Shown: positions 52,216 through 63,270 of the stretch, piece after piece
Layout: each line of letters starts with the position of its first letter
How positions within the stretch are numbered: the stretch's first letter is position 1
Assembly: GCA_032716605.1 (NCBI GenBank)
Contig: CM064492.1
Coordinates: forward strand, 53,916,100-53,980,099
Reading direction: 5' to 3'
DNA from: Paralithodes platypus
Taxonomy: Eukaryota; Arthropoda; Malacostraca; Decapoda; Lithodidae
DNA length: 64,000 bases
Notes under the pieces: model-generated
The model's input: the letters and a program-made list of their open reading frames with translations, nothing else
What the model was told of the DNA's origin: nothing
The model's database searches: none
Translations under genes and position numbers: made by a program

Positions 52216-52316
52216 TCCAAAAGCCGTACTATTTAGAACCTGGAACTTATACCCTGTTCATTATAGGTAGGCCAGGAACCCCGACCCCAACCTCTCACAA
52301 CTCTAAAAGGACTGCA

Positions 52317-52532
52317 TTAACCCTTTCAAGATTCTATGTCGCATTTCTTTGATATTTTCTGGCTATTATTAGACAACTTTTTCTGATTTGGAAGGGTATG
52401 TGGAAGTCAGAGGGTTAATTGGGATAGTCTCTACCCTTATCATTCTCACTGATCCTTCCTAAGCTGCTTACAATCGTCCAATGGTAGCCAGAATGAACTG
52501 AAACAAATTTGGCATAATTTTCAATGGGTTAA
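52317..52532. mobile_element. Family C MITE, complete
   Basis: TTAACCCTTTCAAGATTCTA at the left, TTCAATGGGTTAA at the right; 216 bp. Inner inverted parts TTATTAGACAACTTTTTCTG and AAGCTGCTTACAATCGTCCA. Confidence 0.85.
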
Positions 52533-52539
52533 TCGAGCT

Positions 52540-52670
52540 GTCCTTTCTACCATTTGGGAAGGGCCAACCAGGGAATTGGAGTGGAATTTGTCAGCCGATT
52601 TGCTCTAGCCCTTTTTGAGTTACGAGAGGGGATGGAGTCCGGATGTCTGGCCTATCTATAACGAACTTCG
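52540..52670 (+). repeat. Dispersed repeat I
   Basis: CCATTTGGGAAGGGCCAACC, CAGCCGATTTGCTCTAGCCC and TTTTTGAGTTACGAGAGG match 60465-60560 and, reversed, 43690-43800. Confidence 0.7.
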
Positions 52671-52724
52671 TATAGTGTTTATCTTTTTATAAATATTAGT
52701 CCATTCTCAATCACTGTAGACTTA

Positions 52725-53050
52725 TTAAGGGGAGATGGGCGTATATAGTTGATTATGGTTTTATCTTTTAAATATTTTTTTAGTTTCTTCCCTAGACCTC
52801 CATCAAGCTGTAACAAACACCACTTGGAACCCCCTTCAAGATATAGTTGTACATTTTTCGGTAGAAAAATTTGTCGGTTACTCTTAAAATTACAGGCTCG
52901 CTATCGCTCGCCAGGAAAAAATCGACACCTAAATGGCACGAAAGGTCTTAAAATCGCCAAACTAATGGGTCGAACGTTCTAAAATCTAAAACCATTGACG
53001 CTAAACAGGAGGGAGAAGGTGGCCATAAAAACCGGGCCATCCCCCCTTAA
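52725..53050 (-). mobile_element. Family A MITE, complete
   Basis: TTAAGGGGAGATGGGCG (52725) and GGGCCATCCCCCCTTAA (53050). It contains CTAGACCTCCATCAAGC, TTTTTCGGTAGAAAAA, GCTCGCTATCGCTCGCCAGG and AAATCGACACCTAAATGGCA. 326 bp. Confidence 0.9.
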
Positions 53051-53120
53051 TAAGTATTGACCAGATATACGGTATATTATATAATATAATCAAGATCAAT
53101 ACTTTACCTGGTTTACCTAT

Positions 53121-53310
53121 ACAACCCTCTCAGTAGCTTAGGACGCTTTGTTTGTCTTATTTCCGGCTATTATTAGACGATTTCATTGTTATTAGGAAGG
53201 ATATATGATCGTCGGTGGGTTGATTGAGATCGTCTTTACCCATTTTAACTCCCACAGATCCTTCCTAAGCTGTATATAATCGACTAATGGTCACCAGAAT
53301 GAACTGTTGA
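53121..53310. mobile_element. Family C MITE, first of an abutting pair
   Basis: ACAACCCTCTCAGTAGC at the left; TTATTAGACGATTTCATTG and CTAAGCTGTATATAATCGAC inside; the right end is GAATGAACTGTTGA, where TTGA (53307-53310) replaces TTAA and is shared with the next copy. Confidence 0.7.
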
Positions 53311-53517
53311 CCCCTTCCGCACCTTGACGCCTTGTTACCTTTGATTATGGCTAAAATTAGACGATTTTTTGCAGTTTAAGAAGGACCTGTGTTACTAAGA
53401 GGGTTTATTGAGATCTCCTTTACCCATTTGAGTCGTAGACATTGATTATAAACTAAAGAAAATCGTGTAATGGTAACCAGAGTATGATGCAAATATCGTA
53501 ATGGTGGTGAAGGTCAT
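53307..53517. mobile_element. Family C MITE, second of an abutting pair
   Basis: TTGACCCCTTCCGCACCTTG at the left, AATTAGACGATTTTTTGCAG and AAACTAAAGAAAATCGTGTA inside, right end GGTGGTGAAGGTCATAA. The left part is the closest match to the half copy at 1704-1795. Confidence 0.75.
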
Positions 53518-53544
53518 AATAATTCTGGTGGGGTTGATAATTAT

Positions 53545-53789
53545 GTGCACTCGGTTGCCATAGTCTCCAGCCCACTCATGATAATTCGTGGACCTTCTAT
53601 GTTTGTCTTTATGCAATTATATCTATTTGGATTGATGTTTGGGTAGAACTTTCTTTTCAATAAATAGTATATATATTTTTGTAGTTGATTTATGGAAAAT
53701 TCTATTCATAAATTCGTTTCCATAACTAGAAATAGGTGAAGTCCACGAATTTGTATGAGTGGGCTAGAGACTATGGCATCCGAGTGTAC
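53545..53789. mobile_element. Family K foldback repeat
   Basis: Left GTGCACTCGGTTGCCATAGT then CTCCAGCCCACTCAT; right ATGAGTGGGCTAGAGAC then TATGGCATCCGAGTGTAC, the reverse complement. Arms are about 50 bp and the AT-rich interior about 140 bp. Single copy in the window. Confidence 0.75.
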
Positions 53790-54370
<581 letters not shown>

Positions 54371-54450
54371 GAGACTGCCGTGGTGTAGTTGATTAAAGCG
54401 TCGGCTATCGTCCTGACGGTCGGCGGTTCGAACCCCACTGAGAGATTAGA

Positions 54451-54452
<2 letters not shown>
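54371..54452 (+). repeat. tRNA-like sequence with A and B boxes
   Basis: TGGTGTAGTTGATTAAAGCG at 54381-54400 fits a tRNA D-arm/A box, and GGTTCGAACCCC at 54425-54436 is a perfect B box 44 nt downstream, standard tRNA spacing. GTCGG and CTGAC can form an anticodon-type stem, but the acceptor ends do not pair (ACTGCCG against TGAGAGA) and no CCA-type end is seen. A tRNA pseudogene or SINE head is more likely than a working tRNA. (AT)n lies on both sides. Confidence 0.55.
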
Positions 54453-54509
<57 letters not shown>

Positions 54510-54734
54510 TGTACATAAGTGTATGAAGCCAAACAACGCCATCGTATTAAATGTATTAACAGTGAATGTAATTAATACTGTAAAGAGATTACTTTGAATC
54601 TGAATGGGTGGGGGGGGGGGGGGGGACACCACCCCCAATTTAGATACGGTCCCGTGATAGATATATAAATAGCCCAAAGCCATCCACTGTCACTTCCATA
54701 ATTACGTACATTGGGGAATATGGACTCGTTTGGT
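54453..54734. repeat. (AT)n run and spacer with poly(G)
   Basis: (AT)n at 54453-54508 and a G tract at about 54608-54626. The remainder is unrecognised. Confidence 0.75.
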
Positions 54735-55078
54735 ACGGGGTCGATTTTAATGATTATGGTTCGGTATTTTAATGATTATGGTTCGGTATTTTAATGATTA
54801 TGGTTCGGTATTTTAATGATTATGGTTCGGTATTTTAATGATTATGGTTCGGTATTTTAATGATTATGGTTCGGTATTTTAATGATTATGGTTCGGTATT
54901 TTAATGATTATGGTTCGGTATTTTAATGATTATGGTTCGGTATTTTAATGATTATGGTTCGGTATTTTAATGATTATGGTTCGGTATTTTAATGATTATG
55001 GTTCGGTATTTTAATGATTATGGTTCGGTATTTTAATGATTATGGTTCGGTATTTTAATGATTATGGTTCGGTATTTT
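54735..55078 (+). repeat. 22-bp minisatellite
   Basis: The unit is GATTATGGTTCGGTATTTTA plus AT, fifteen virtually identical units. The near-perfect identity points to recent amplification. Confidence 0.95.
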
Positions 55079-55230
55079 TCGGCTGTACCGGAGTGAAATT
55101 GGAACTTCTTTTTTGTTTTTGTTTTTCTTTTTTCAATATACAGCCTAGGGTATGTTTTTAGTTTTTATTGTGTTAATGATTGATTTTTATTGTCGTTTTA
55201 TTTTTGTTGTGGTATTATTATGTTCTATTA

Positions 55231-55267
<37 letters not shown>

Positions 55268-55310
55268 TTTTTTGTAGAGGATGTAGAGGATGTTACTCGT
55301 ATTGAAAGGG
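55079..55310. repeat. T-rich spacer with (ATT)n
   Basis: (ATT)n at 55228-55262. The spacer ends TATTGAAAGGG next to a TTAA, resembling a C right end (AAAGGGTTAA). Confidence 0.6.
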
Positions 55311-55684
55311 TTAAGGGGAGATGGGCCGGTTTTCTGGTCCCCCTTCTTCCTCATGTTTAGCCTCATTAGTTTTCAGATTTTAAGATTTTTGCCCCATTAG
55401 TTTGTCGATTTTCAGACCTTTCGCCCAATTTCTTTGGCAATATTAAGACCTTTCGTGCTTTTTTTTAGGTATCGATTTGTTTCCTGGTGAACGATAGTGA
55501 GCCTGTAATTTTGGAAGAACCGGCCTTTGACGGGGACATTTTTCTACCGAAAAATTTACAAATTATTCTAGAAGGGGGATCTAATGCATGCTTATTTAAG
55601 TTTGATGGAGGTCTTCGGAGGAAACTAAAAGTATTATAAAAATATATATAAAGGAGCAAATAAATACGGTCCATCCCCCCTTAA
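55311..55684 (+). mobile_element. Family A MITE, complete
   Basis: TTAAGGGGAGATGGGCCGG (55311) and GGTCCATCCCCCCTTAA (55684). It contains CCCCATTAGTTTGTCGATT, AAGACCTTTCGTGC, CCTGGTGAACGATAGTGAGC and CCGAAAAATTTACAAATT. The right TTAA is also the left TTAA of a C element. Confidence 0.9.
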
Positions 55685-55895
55685 CCCATTGAGTACCAGG
55701 GACGTCCTTTCCATCATATTGTGGCAAGCATTTGACGATTTTATTCAGCTTAGGAAGTACCTCTGTCAATAATAAGGCTTCAAAATAACTCCACCAACCC
55801 TTTTAAATACCACAGACCCTTCCTAAGCTGCATGATATCGTTTAAATATGGCTAGAAGTAAATATAACACACGTCTCTGGTACTCAAAGGGTTAA
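55681..55895. mobile_element. Family C MITE, complete with long TIR
   Basis: TTAACCCATTGAGTACCAGG at the left and CTGGTACTCAAAGGGTTAA at the right give a 19-bp inverted end with one mismatch. 215 bp. Inner parts TTTGACGATTTTATTCAGC and GCTGCATGATATCGTTTAAA pair. Confidence 0.9.
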
Positions 55896-55973
55896 TGACA
55901 ACGGTTGGTTCGCATATAGCTTCATTAGCCTGACAAAGCTGTATGCAAAACATTGTCAATAAAGTGCTCATCC

Positions 55974-56644
55974 TTAAGGGTACTTTACACAGTCAGGAAT
56001 ACGAGCTAGAACCACTAGGAATAGCTGAAAATTCGGATTCCTGGGCCTATTCGCGGTGAAAATCTATACTCCAAGTGACTCTAACGATATCCTAGTGATT
56101 CCTGGTACACTCCCAGTGGCTCTAAACCAGTCCCGGCCGATTGGGCCTGTCCGACAAAATGTTCACCGTGTTTAAGGTTCTCGCCGCGAATTGGACCACT
56201 CCCAGTGATGCCCAGTGATTTCCAGTGAGTCCTGGTGATTCTGGTATGAACTGGAACTGAAACCAAAAGCTGTCCGTGAATCAGATACGAAGCACTGAGC
56301 ATCACCAGGACTCACTGGGAGTCACTGGGGAATCACTGGGGATCACTGGGAATCAACTGGGAATCACTGGGAATGGTCCGATTCGATTCGTGGCTAGAAC
56401 TTTAAACACGGTGAACATTTTGTCGGACAGGGCGAATCGGCCGCGAGTGGTTTGGAGTCACTGGGAGTCTAACAGGAATCACTAGGATATCGCTAGAGTC
56501 ACTAGGATATCGCTAGAGTCACTAGGATATCGCTAGAGTCACTAGGAGTCATCGAATTTTCACCGCGAATAGGGCCAGGAATCCGAATTTTCAGCTACTC
56601 CTAGTGATTCTAGCTCGCATTCCTGACTGTGAAGTACCCTTTAA
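55974..56644. mobile_element. Family G: 671-bp TTAA-flanked foldback element
   Basis: Left TTAAGGGTACTTTACACAGT, AGGAATACGAGCTAGAACCA, TTCGCGGTGAAAAT; right ATTTTCACCGCGAATAGGGC, CTAGTGATTCTAGCTCGCAT, GACTGTGAAGTACCC, TTTAA. Arms extend inward through AATATTGT-like and AGTGAYTC words, and the middle is rich in GGGAATCACT / AGTGATTCC repeats on both strands. A second, partial copy is at 57481-57835. Confidence 0.85.
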
Positions 56645-57480
56645 TAAATATATTATTCATATAAACCTGTAATACTTCTCACGTGAAAGTATAATATACA
56701 TTATACAGGTAGTTAACTTTTCATGGTCAAACATTATAAATAGGCCTAGTATTAACCTGTGTAAGTACAATTTCCCACAAGACCCAGTGATTGTGTGTAG
56801 AGAAGGAAATTACGGTAGTTCAGGTAATTAAATAATGTGAACAATGTATGGTCAATGTTGCAATACCCTACTTGTAGTCTACAAGTTCTGCAACTCCCCT
56901 TACCTAACATAACGAGAATGGTGGAGACGTGTTTGTATGTGTTGTGAAACGTCAAGTTCGTTTGGTGGTGGACAGTGGAGTTTGGATTACTAACTGCAGG
57001 GGCGTTGTAGTCGCCGGGGTAAAGTTTGAGCCAGCGTAATCATGGGTTGGTTGTTTAGGGGCCGTTGTAGTCGCCGGTTAATACTCTAGAAGTTCTGCAA
57101 CTCCCATGACCTATCCTAACCTAAGCAAACAAACACAACCTATAAGTGTTACCTATATTAGGTAATCGTATGAAATATTACAGAACTCGGTAACGAATGA
57201 AAAGAAGAAGATGGGAAGGATAAACTATCCACTATTTAGACAATAGATTAAATATATTTGTTTCGTAAAGTATAGTAAGCATTGATATCATGACCTTACC
57301 GTACATAATAATACAGACTTCTCGTATTATATTAATGTCTGTAATGATGTCTGAATACAGTCATTGTACTTAATGATGATATTAGAGGACTAGTTATAGC
57401 CTACAAGAGACATACTTGAGGAAAAATTAATTTCAATTATAAGGTCAAACACACAATGGGGGCCATGCCTGGCATACTCG
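56645..57480. other. Intergenic sequence with a local duplication
   Basis: GTTCTGCAACTCCC and GTTGTAGTCGCCGG each occur twice (about 56885 and 57070; 57003 and 57063), an internal duplication of about 60-180 bp. No coding motif or known repeat. Confidence 0.5.
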
Positions 57481-57835
57481 CATCCCATTCCTAACAAATC
57501 CCAGTGATGCTCGGTGACTCCCAGTGACTCCTATCTAATTCCCAGTGATTCCTATAATACTCCTATCGACTCTTATATTACAGTAATCCGAAATTTTCAA
57601 ATTTTCAATAACTCTCATGCACTTCATTCCTGGTTTTATCCAGGTGATTCCTGGTGATTCCCAGTGACTCCCAGTGATTCGCAGGTACACTCCCACTGGT
57701 TCCTACGGTGTTATGAGTCCACGGGGAATTGCAGGCATTCGTGGTGTATTCCCAGGAATCACCAGGAATCATTACTCCTAGTGATTCTAGCTCGCATTCC
57801 TGACTGTGTGATGTACTCTTTATACGGTGTTTATA
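57481..57835. mobile_element. Family G element, right part
   Basis: CCCAGTGATGCTCGGTGACT-type words, then TACTCCTAGTGATTCTAGCT, CGCATTCCTGACTGTG match the right arm of 55974-56644. The end is GTGTGATGTACTCTTTATA instead of GTGAAGTACCCTTTAA and passes directly into the 45-bp array. Confidence 0.75.
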
Positions 57836-58073
57836 TTCATTATGTCAACTGTGTGATGTACTCTTTATACAGTGTTTATATTCATTATGTCAACTGTGTG
57901 ATGTACTCTTTATACGGTGTTTATATTCATTATGTCAACTGTGTGATGTACTCTTTATACGGTGTTTATATTCATTATGTCAACTGTGTGATGTACTCTT
58001 TATACGGTGTTTATATTCATTATGTCAACTGTGTGATGTACTCTTTATACGGTGTTTATATTCATTATGTCAA
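57806..58073 (+). repeat. 45-bp minisatellite containing a family G terminus
   Basis: The unit is ACTGTGTGATGTACTCTTTA, TACGGTGTTTATATTCATTA, TGTCA; six units, nearly identical. The first 20 bases are the G right end; the rest is its flank. Confidence 0.9.
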
Positions 58074-58126
58074 CTTTTCCGAGCTCATGTATTTATCAAA
58101 CTGTATCTAGAGTTGCGTATATGTTT

Positions 58127-58527
58127 TTAAGGGGGGTCGCCTGCTTTTGTTTTCTTTTTCTCTCATTTTATCTCTTTCTCTGGCTTGTATCCATTCGGCT
58201 TCATTCAGCCAACTGTTTTAAGACGTTTATCCCCATCCAGGTGTCGATTTCTTCCTGGCGAGCGATTGCTAGCCATCATTGTATATAGAAATCCGGCTTC
58301 GCCGGAGAAATGTTTCTATCAAAAAATGTACAAATTTAGCTTGCTGTAAAAAAAATATATACAGGTATATACAGTATATATATGATGGCTCGCTACCGCT
58401 CGCCAGGAAAATATTGACACCTGGATGGGGGTAAACGTCTTAAAACGTAGGCTGAATGGGATCGAATGGATACAAGCCAAAGAGAGAGGGAGAGAGAGAG
58501 AAAAAAAAGCGAGGTGGGCCCCCTTAA
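58127..58527 (+). mobile_element. Family B foldback MITE, complete
   Basis: TTAAGGGGGGTCGCCTGC (58127) to GCGAGGTGGGCCCCCTTAA. Both arms are present, with an expanded AT stretch (ATACAGGTATATACAGTATA) on the right side of the centre. Confidence 0.9.
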
Positions 58528-58669
58528 TGGGATTGCTCAGTCTTATATAAGTATCCTATGCTCGGTTTCATGTTCAACTGACGGTAAATTACACACTTCC
58601 TATCAAGATTTATCAGTTGTTTTGAAGATGTTTGTAGTGAAATATGGTGTTAATTATATACACGTGGTC

Positions 58670-59025
58670 TTAAGGGGAGGCAGACCGTTTTTCTGGACCC
58701 CCTTCTCCCTAATGTTTAGCCCCACTAGTTTTGAGATTATAAGACGTTCGGCCTATTAGTTTGGTGATCTTAACACCTTTCGCACCATTTCGTTGTCAAT
58801 TTTAAGACCTTTCGTGCCATTTAGGTGTCGATTATTTCCTGGCGAGCGATACCGAGCCTGCAATTTTAAGAGGAACCGGCCTTCGGCGGGGACATTTTTC
58901 TACCGAAAAATTTACAAATTTATCTAGGGGGTGTTTTTCTAAGTTTGATGGAGGTCTAGGAAGGAACTAAAAAAATATATGAATAAATTAATTAATAGAC
59001 CAAACAAACGGTCAGTCTCCCCTTA
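58670..59025 (+). mobile_element. Family A MITE, complete
   Basis: TTAAGGGGAGGCAGACCG at the left, CGGTCAGTCTCCCCTTA at the right (final base changed, TTAC). CTGGCGAGCGATACCGAGCC, GGCCTTCGGCGGGGACA and CCGAAAAATTTACAAATTTA inside. Confidence 0.85.
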
Positions 59026-59160
59026 CCATGATGGAGAGGCATAGTAGTTTCATATGTATTCATGAAGTATCGAGGAAGTAGCTAATACAGGGTTCAATTT
59101 ATCGCCAGATGAAAATAAACGTAGTATAGTTTGAAACCAAGACATGAACAGGTTATTTCC
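59026..59160. other. Short spacer, nothing recognised
   Basis: Unique-looking lead-in to the 26-bp array. Confidence 0.4.
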
Positions 59161-60391
59161 GAGCATAATATCCGATACTATCTATGCCCTGTTCCATATA
59201 TCCGATACTATGCCCTGTTCCATATATCCGATACTATGCCCTGTTCCATATATCCGATACTATGCCCTGTTCCATATATCCGATACTATGCCCTGTTCCA
59301 TATATCCGATACTATGCCCTGTTCCATATATCCGATACTATGCCCTGTTCCATATATCCGATACTATGCCCTGTTCCATATATCCGATACTATGCCCTGT
59401 TCCATATATCCGATACTATGCCCTGTTCCATATATCCGATACTATGCCCTGTTCCATATATCCGATACTATGCCCTGTTCCATATATCCGATACTATGCC
59501 CTGTTCCATATATCCGATACTATGCCCTGTTCCATATATCCGATACTATGCCCTGTTCCATATATCCGATACTATGCCCTGTTCATATATCCGATACTAT
59601 GCCCTGTTCCATATATCCGATACTATGCCCTGTTCCATATATCCGATACTATGCCCTGTTCCATATATCCGATACTATGCCCTGTTCCATATATCCGATA
59701 CTATGCCCTGTTCCATATATCCGATACTATGCCCTGTTCCATATATCCGATACTATGCCCTGTTCCATATATCCGATACTATGCCCTGTTCCATATATCC
59801 GATACTATGCCCTGTTCCATATATCCGATACTATGCCCTGTTCCATATATCCGATACTATGCCCTGTTCCATATATCCGATACTATGCCCTGTTCCATAT
59901 ATCCGTTACTATGGCCTGTTCCATATATCCGATACTATGCCCTGTTCCATATATCCGATACTATGCCCTGTTCCATATATCCGATACTATGCCCTGTTCC
60001 ATATATCCGATACTATGCCCTGTTCCATATATCCGATACTATGCCCTGTTCCATATATCCGATACTATGCCCTGTTCCATATCCGATACTATGCCCTGTT
60101 CCATATATCCGATACTATGCCCTGTTCCATATATCCGATACTATGCCCTGTTCCATATATCCGATACTATGCCCTGTTCCATATATCCGATACTATGCCC
60201 TGTTCCATATATCCGATACTATGCCCTGTTCCATATATCCGATACTATGCCCTGTTCCATATATCCGATACTATGCCCTGTTCCATATATCCGATACTAT
60301 GCCCTGTTCCATATATCCGATACTATGCCCTGTTCCATATATCCGATACTATGCCCTGTTCCATATATCCGATACTATGCCCTGTTCCATA
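59161..60391 (+). repeat. 26-bp minisatellite, about 47 units
   Basis: The unit is TATGCCCTGTTCCATATATC plus CGATAC. Units are virtually identical; exceptions are a one-base loss near 59583, GTTACTATGGCC near 59905 and a two-base loss near 60078. As 26 is not a multiple of three and the unit has no stop in any plus-strand frame, all three frames are open for 400 codons or more. This is an artefact, not a protein. Confidence 0.95.
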
Positions 60392-60464
60392 AAAGTAGTC
60401 CAGTACTCTAGAACATTCAACCTTTATAACTCACAAACCACTACAGTAATCCAGCTAATATTTA

Positions 60465-60600
60465 TACCATTTGGGAAGGGGAAGCCAGGAATTAGGTGGG
60501 GGAAATATGCAGCCCATTTGCTCTAGCCCATTTTGAGTTACAGAGGTTAGGGTTTACGATTTTTGGCCTACCTATTTGGAACTGGGTATAGGCTCGGAGT
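60465..60600 (+). repeat. Dispersed repeat I, third copy
   Basis: CCATTTGGGAAGGGGAAGCC, CAGCCCATTTGCTCTAGCCC and TTTTGAGTTACAGAGG match 52540-52670. Confidence 0.7.
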
Positions 60601-60632
60601 CACTGTATCGGATTCAACATATACCAAGGTAA

Positions 60633-60715
60633 AGCCGGTGTCACACGAGCGCATTTTACGGCAATGTTCGACGAGCAAGTTTTGTTTTCTTTACTATGTT
60701 GAGGCTCGTTTTGGA
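60633..60715 (+). mobile_element. Family F MITE, left-end fragment
   Basis: AAGCCGGTGTCACACGAGCG matches the terminus at 18809. The internal part diverges and a retrotransposon tail follows. Confidence 0.6.
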
Positions 60716-60786
60716 ATCGGAAACTTATAACCTTGAGGGGTCGCAAGATCTGTTGTTGCTTGCTGTCCTTTGTACTCCTTTGTACT
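60716..60786 (+). mobile_element. 3' tail of the CR1/Rex-like retrotransposon
   Basis: AAGATCTGTTGTTGCTTGCT then GTCCTTTGTACTCCTTTGTA matches the last 45 bp of the 37612-38273 copy. The preceding AACTTATAACCTTGAGGGG differs, so it is a subfamily. Polypyrimidine sequence follows immediately on the sense strand. Confidence 0.75.
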
Positions 60787-61124
60787 CCTGCTCCTCTCCC
60801 TCCCCGTCCTCTTTCTCCTCCTTACCCTCTTCCTCCTCTCCCTCTCCCTCCTCTCCTTATCCTCCTCGTTCTCTTCCTCCTCCTCTTGCCTCTCTTCCTC
60901 CTCTTTCTTCCTGTCCTCTCCTCCTCCTCCCTCTCTTCTTCCTCCTCCTTCTGTTCCTCTTCTCTCTCCTCCTCCCCTCCTTCTCTTCCTACTCCTTCCC
61001 CTCTTCCTCCTCTCTCTCCCTGTCCTCTCCTCCTCCCCTCTCTTCCTCCTCCTCCCTCTCTTACCCCCCTCTCCCTTGATGACTTTATCCAAACTCAAGT
61101 TCGCGGAAACTACTACTCATCTCA

Positions 61125-61165
<41 letters not shown>

Positions 61166-61170
61166 TGAGA
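60787..61170 (+). repeat. Polypyrimidine tract and (GA)n
   Basis: CTCTTCCTCCTC-type irregular repeats to 61076, a short unique stretch, then (GA)n at 61129-61170. Confidence 0.85.
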
Positions 61171-61343
61171 GTGAGAGAGAGAATCCAGAGCGATAAAAGA
61201 TCTCCCTATCAATATAATCTTGAGTGGAGCGGCCAACATAATAGCATCCTCCTCCCACTTCCTTCTGTGCTCTGTGTGTCTTGGGTCTTATAATGCTGCG
61301 TGTGTGTGTGTGTTGGCTGTTTCCTGTTCTTTGATGTGTGCTA
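61171..61343. other. Short spacer, nothing recognised
   Basis: A GTGTGTGTGTG run near 61302; otherwise unrecognised. Confidence 0.4.
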
Positions 61344-61706
61344 TTAAGGGGGGTCACCTGCTTTTTTCTCTATTTTTCTCTCTTTCTCTGGCTTGTATCC
61401 ATTCGACCCCATTCAGCCTACTGTTTTAAGACGTTTATCCCCATTCAGGTGTCGATGTCTTCCTGGCGAACGATAGAAGCCAGCATTGTATGGAGAAATC
61501 CGGCTTCGCCGGAGACATTATTATATCGAAAATGTACAAATTTAGCCTGTTGTCAAAATATGTTTAAAAAATATGCAGGCTTGCTACCGCTCGCCAGGAA
61601 AAAATCGACACCTGGATGGGGATAAACGTCTTAAAACAGTAGACTGAATGGGGCCGAATGAATACAACCCAGGGAGAGAGAGAAAAAACGATGTAGGCCC
61701 CCTTAA
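61344..61706 (+). mobile_element. Family B foldback MITE, complete
   Basis: TTAAGGGGGGTCACCTGC (61344) to GATGTAGGCCCCCTTAA (61706). Arms include TGTATCCATTCGACCCCATT and AATGGGGCCGAATGAATACA. The right TTAA is shared with the next A element. Confidence 0.85.
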
Positions 61707-62125
61707 GGGGAGCTTTTTATTTTTTCGGCACCCTCTTCTCCCTTACGGTTGCAAGGCACAGAAAAAAAGACATAACAGAGGAACAAAGAAGAGTAAAATA
61801 GTGTAATGTTTAGATGGCCGGCCTTGTTTTATTCCCCATGTTTTGTTTGGTTTTAGTCAGCCGTCTACCATATAATCTTGCAGTGTCTCCTACTTCCTTA
61901 CTACGGGCTGGCTTATTATGTCAACACACACCTCTTTCTATCAGCCTTCTTGATTGTCTTATTACCCCCCCCCCCTCCTCCTCCTCCTCCTTTAGGTGTC
62001 GATTTTTTTCCCGGCGAGCGTTAGCGAGCCTGTAATTTTGAAAGGAAACGGACTTCAGCCGGGAAATCTTTCTACCGAAAAATTTACAAATTTATCTCGA
62101 AAGGGAGTCTAGGGGGTGCCTTAAC
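61703..62125 (+). mobile_element. Family A MITE interrupted by about 240 bp of other sequence
   Basis: TTAAGGGGAGCTTTTTATTT and GGCACCCTCTTCTCCCTTA form the left end (61703-61748). AGGTGTCGATTTTTTTCCCG, GCGAGCGTTAGCGAGCC, CCGAAAAATTTACAAATTTA and AGTCTAGGGGGTGCCTTAA form the rest (61993-62125). The part between, 61750-61992, is unlike A and ends in a CTCC-rich stretch. Confidence 0.7.
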
Positions 62126-62675
<550 letters not shown>

Positions 62676-63045
62676 TAGGCAAATTTCCCTATTTCCAATT
62701 GACTGACCAATCCATATTTTAGTAGATAGACTTATAGATAAACTTATAGATACATAGATAGATAAATAAATTAAACTCGGCAGATAGATAGACTGACTAA
62801 TATAAGTTATAGATATTTATTTGATAGGGATGCAGGGAAGAAGGGGTCTGCCTCGTGTGGGTCAATAGGCCTTCTTCAGATTTCAATTTGTCTTAAGTTC
62901 ATTTGATCTTACAGGTGTTAGATTTAATAATAATAATATATATTTATATAATATATATATATAGAGAGATTGGGAGTGGGGGGGGGGGAACGACAAATAA
63001 CAATAACAGATATGACCTTCACATTTAAAAGCAACCCACAGTCTG
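62676..63045. repeat. Spacer with (GATA)n-like and (AT)n sequence
   Basis: ATAGATAGATA words at 62720-62795, (AT)n at 62935-62962 and a G tract at 62978-62987. CTGAAGAAGGCCTATTGACC (reversed) near 62860 is unique. No coding motif. Confidence 0.6.
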
Positions 63046-63239
63046 AACTCTGTGTGTGTGTGTGTGTGTGCGCGCACGCGCTTGTATGTGCATTGGTTCT
63101 GTGTGTGTGTGAGAGAGAGAGAGAGTGTGGGTGTGTTTGAATGCGTGTATGTATGTATATGTTTGTGTGTGTGTATGTATGTATGTGTGTGGGTGGGTGT
63201 GTGTGTGGGTGGGTGTGTGTGTGGGTGTGTTTGAATGTA

Positions 63240-63270
<31 letters not shown>

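Noticed and set aside
54371..54452. Functional tRNA gene
   Set aside because: The acceptor ends do not pair and the T-stem is imperfect, despite good A and B boxes.
59131..60526. Three overlapping frames of more than 400 codons
   Set aside because: All three plus-strand frames are open together across a 26-bp repeat without stops, which cannot reflect three genes.
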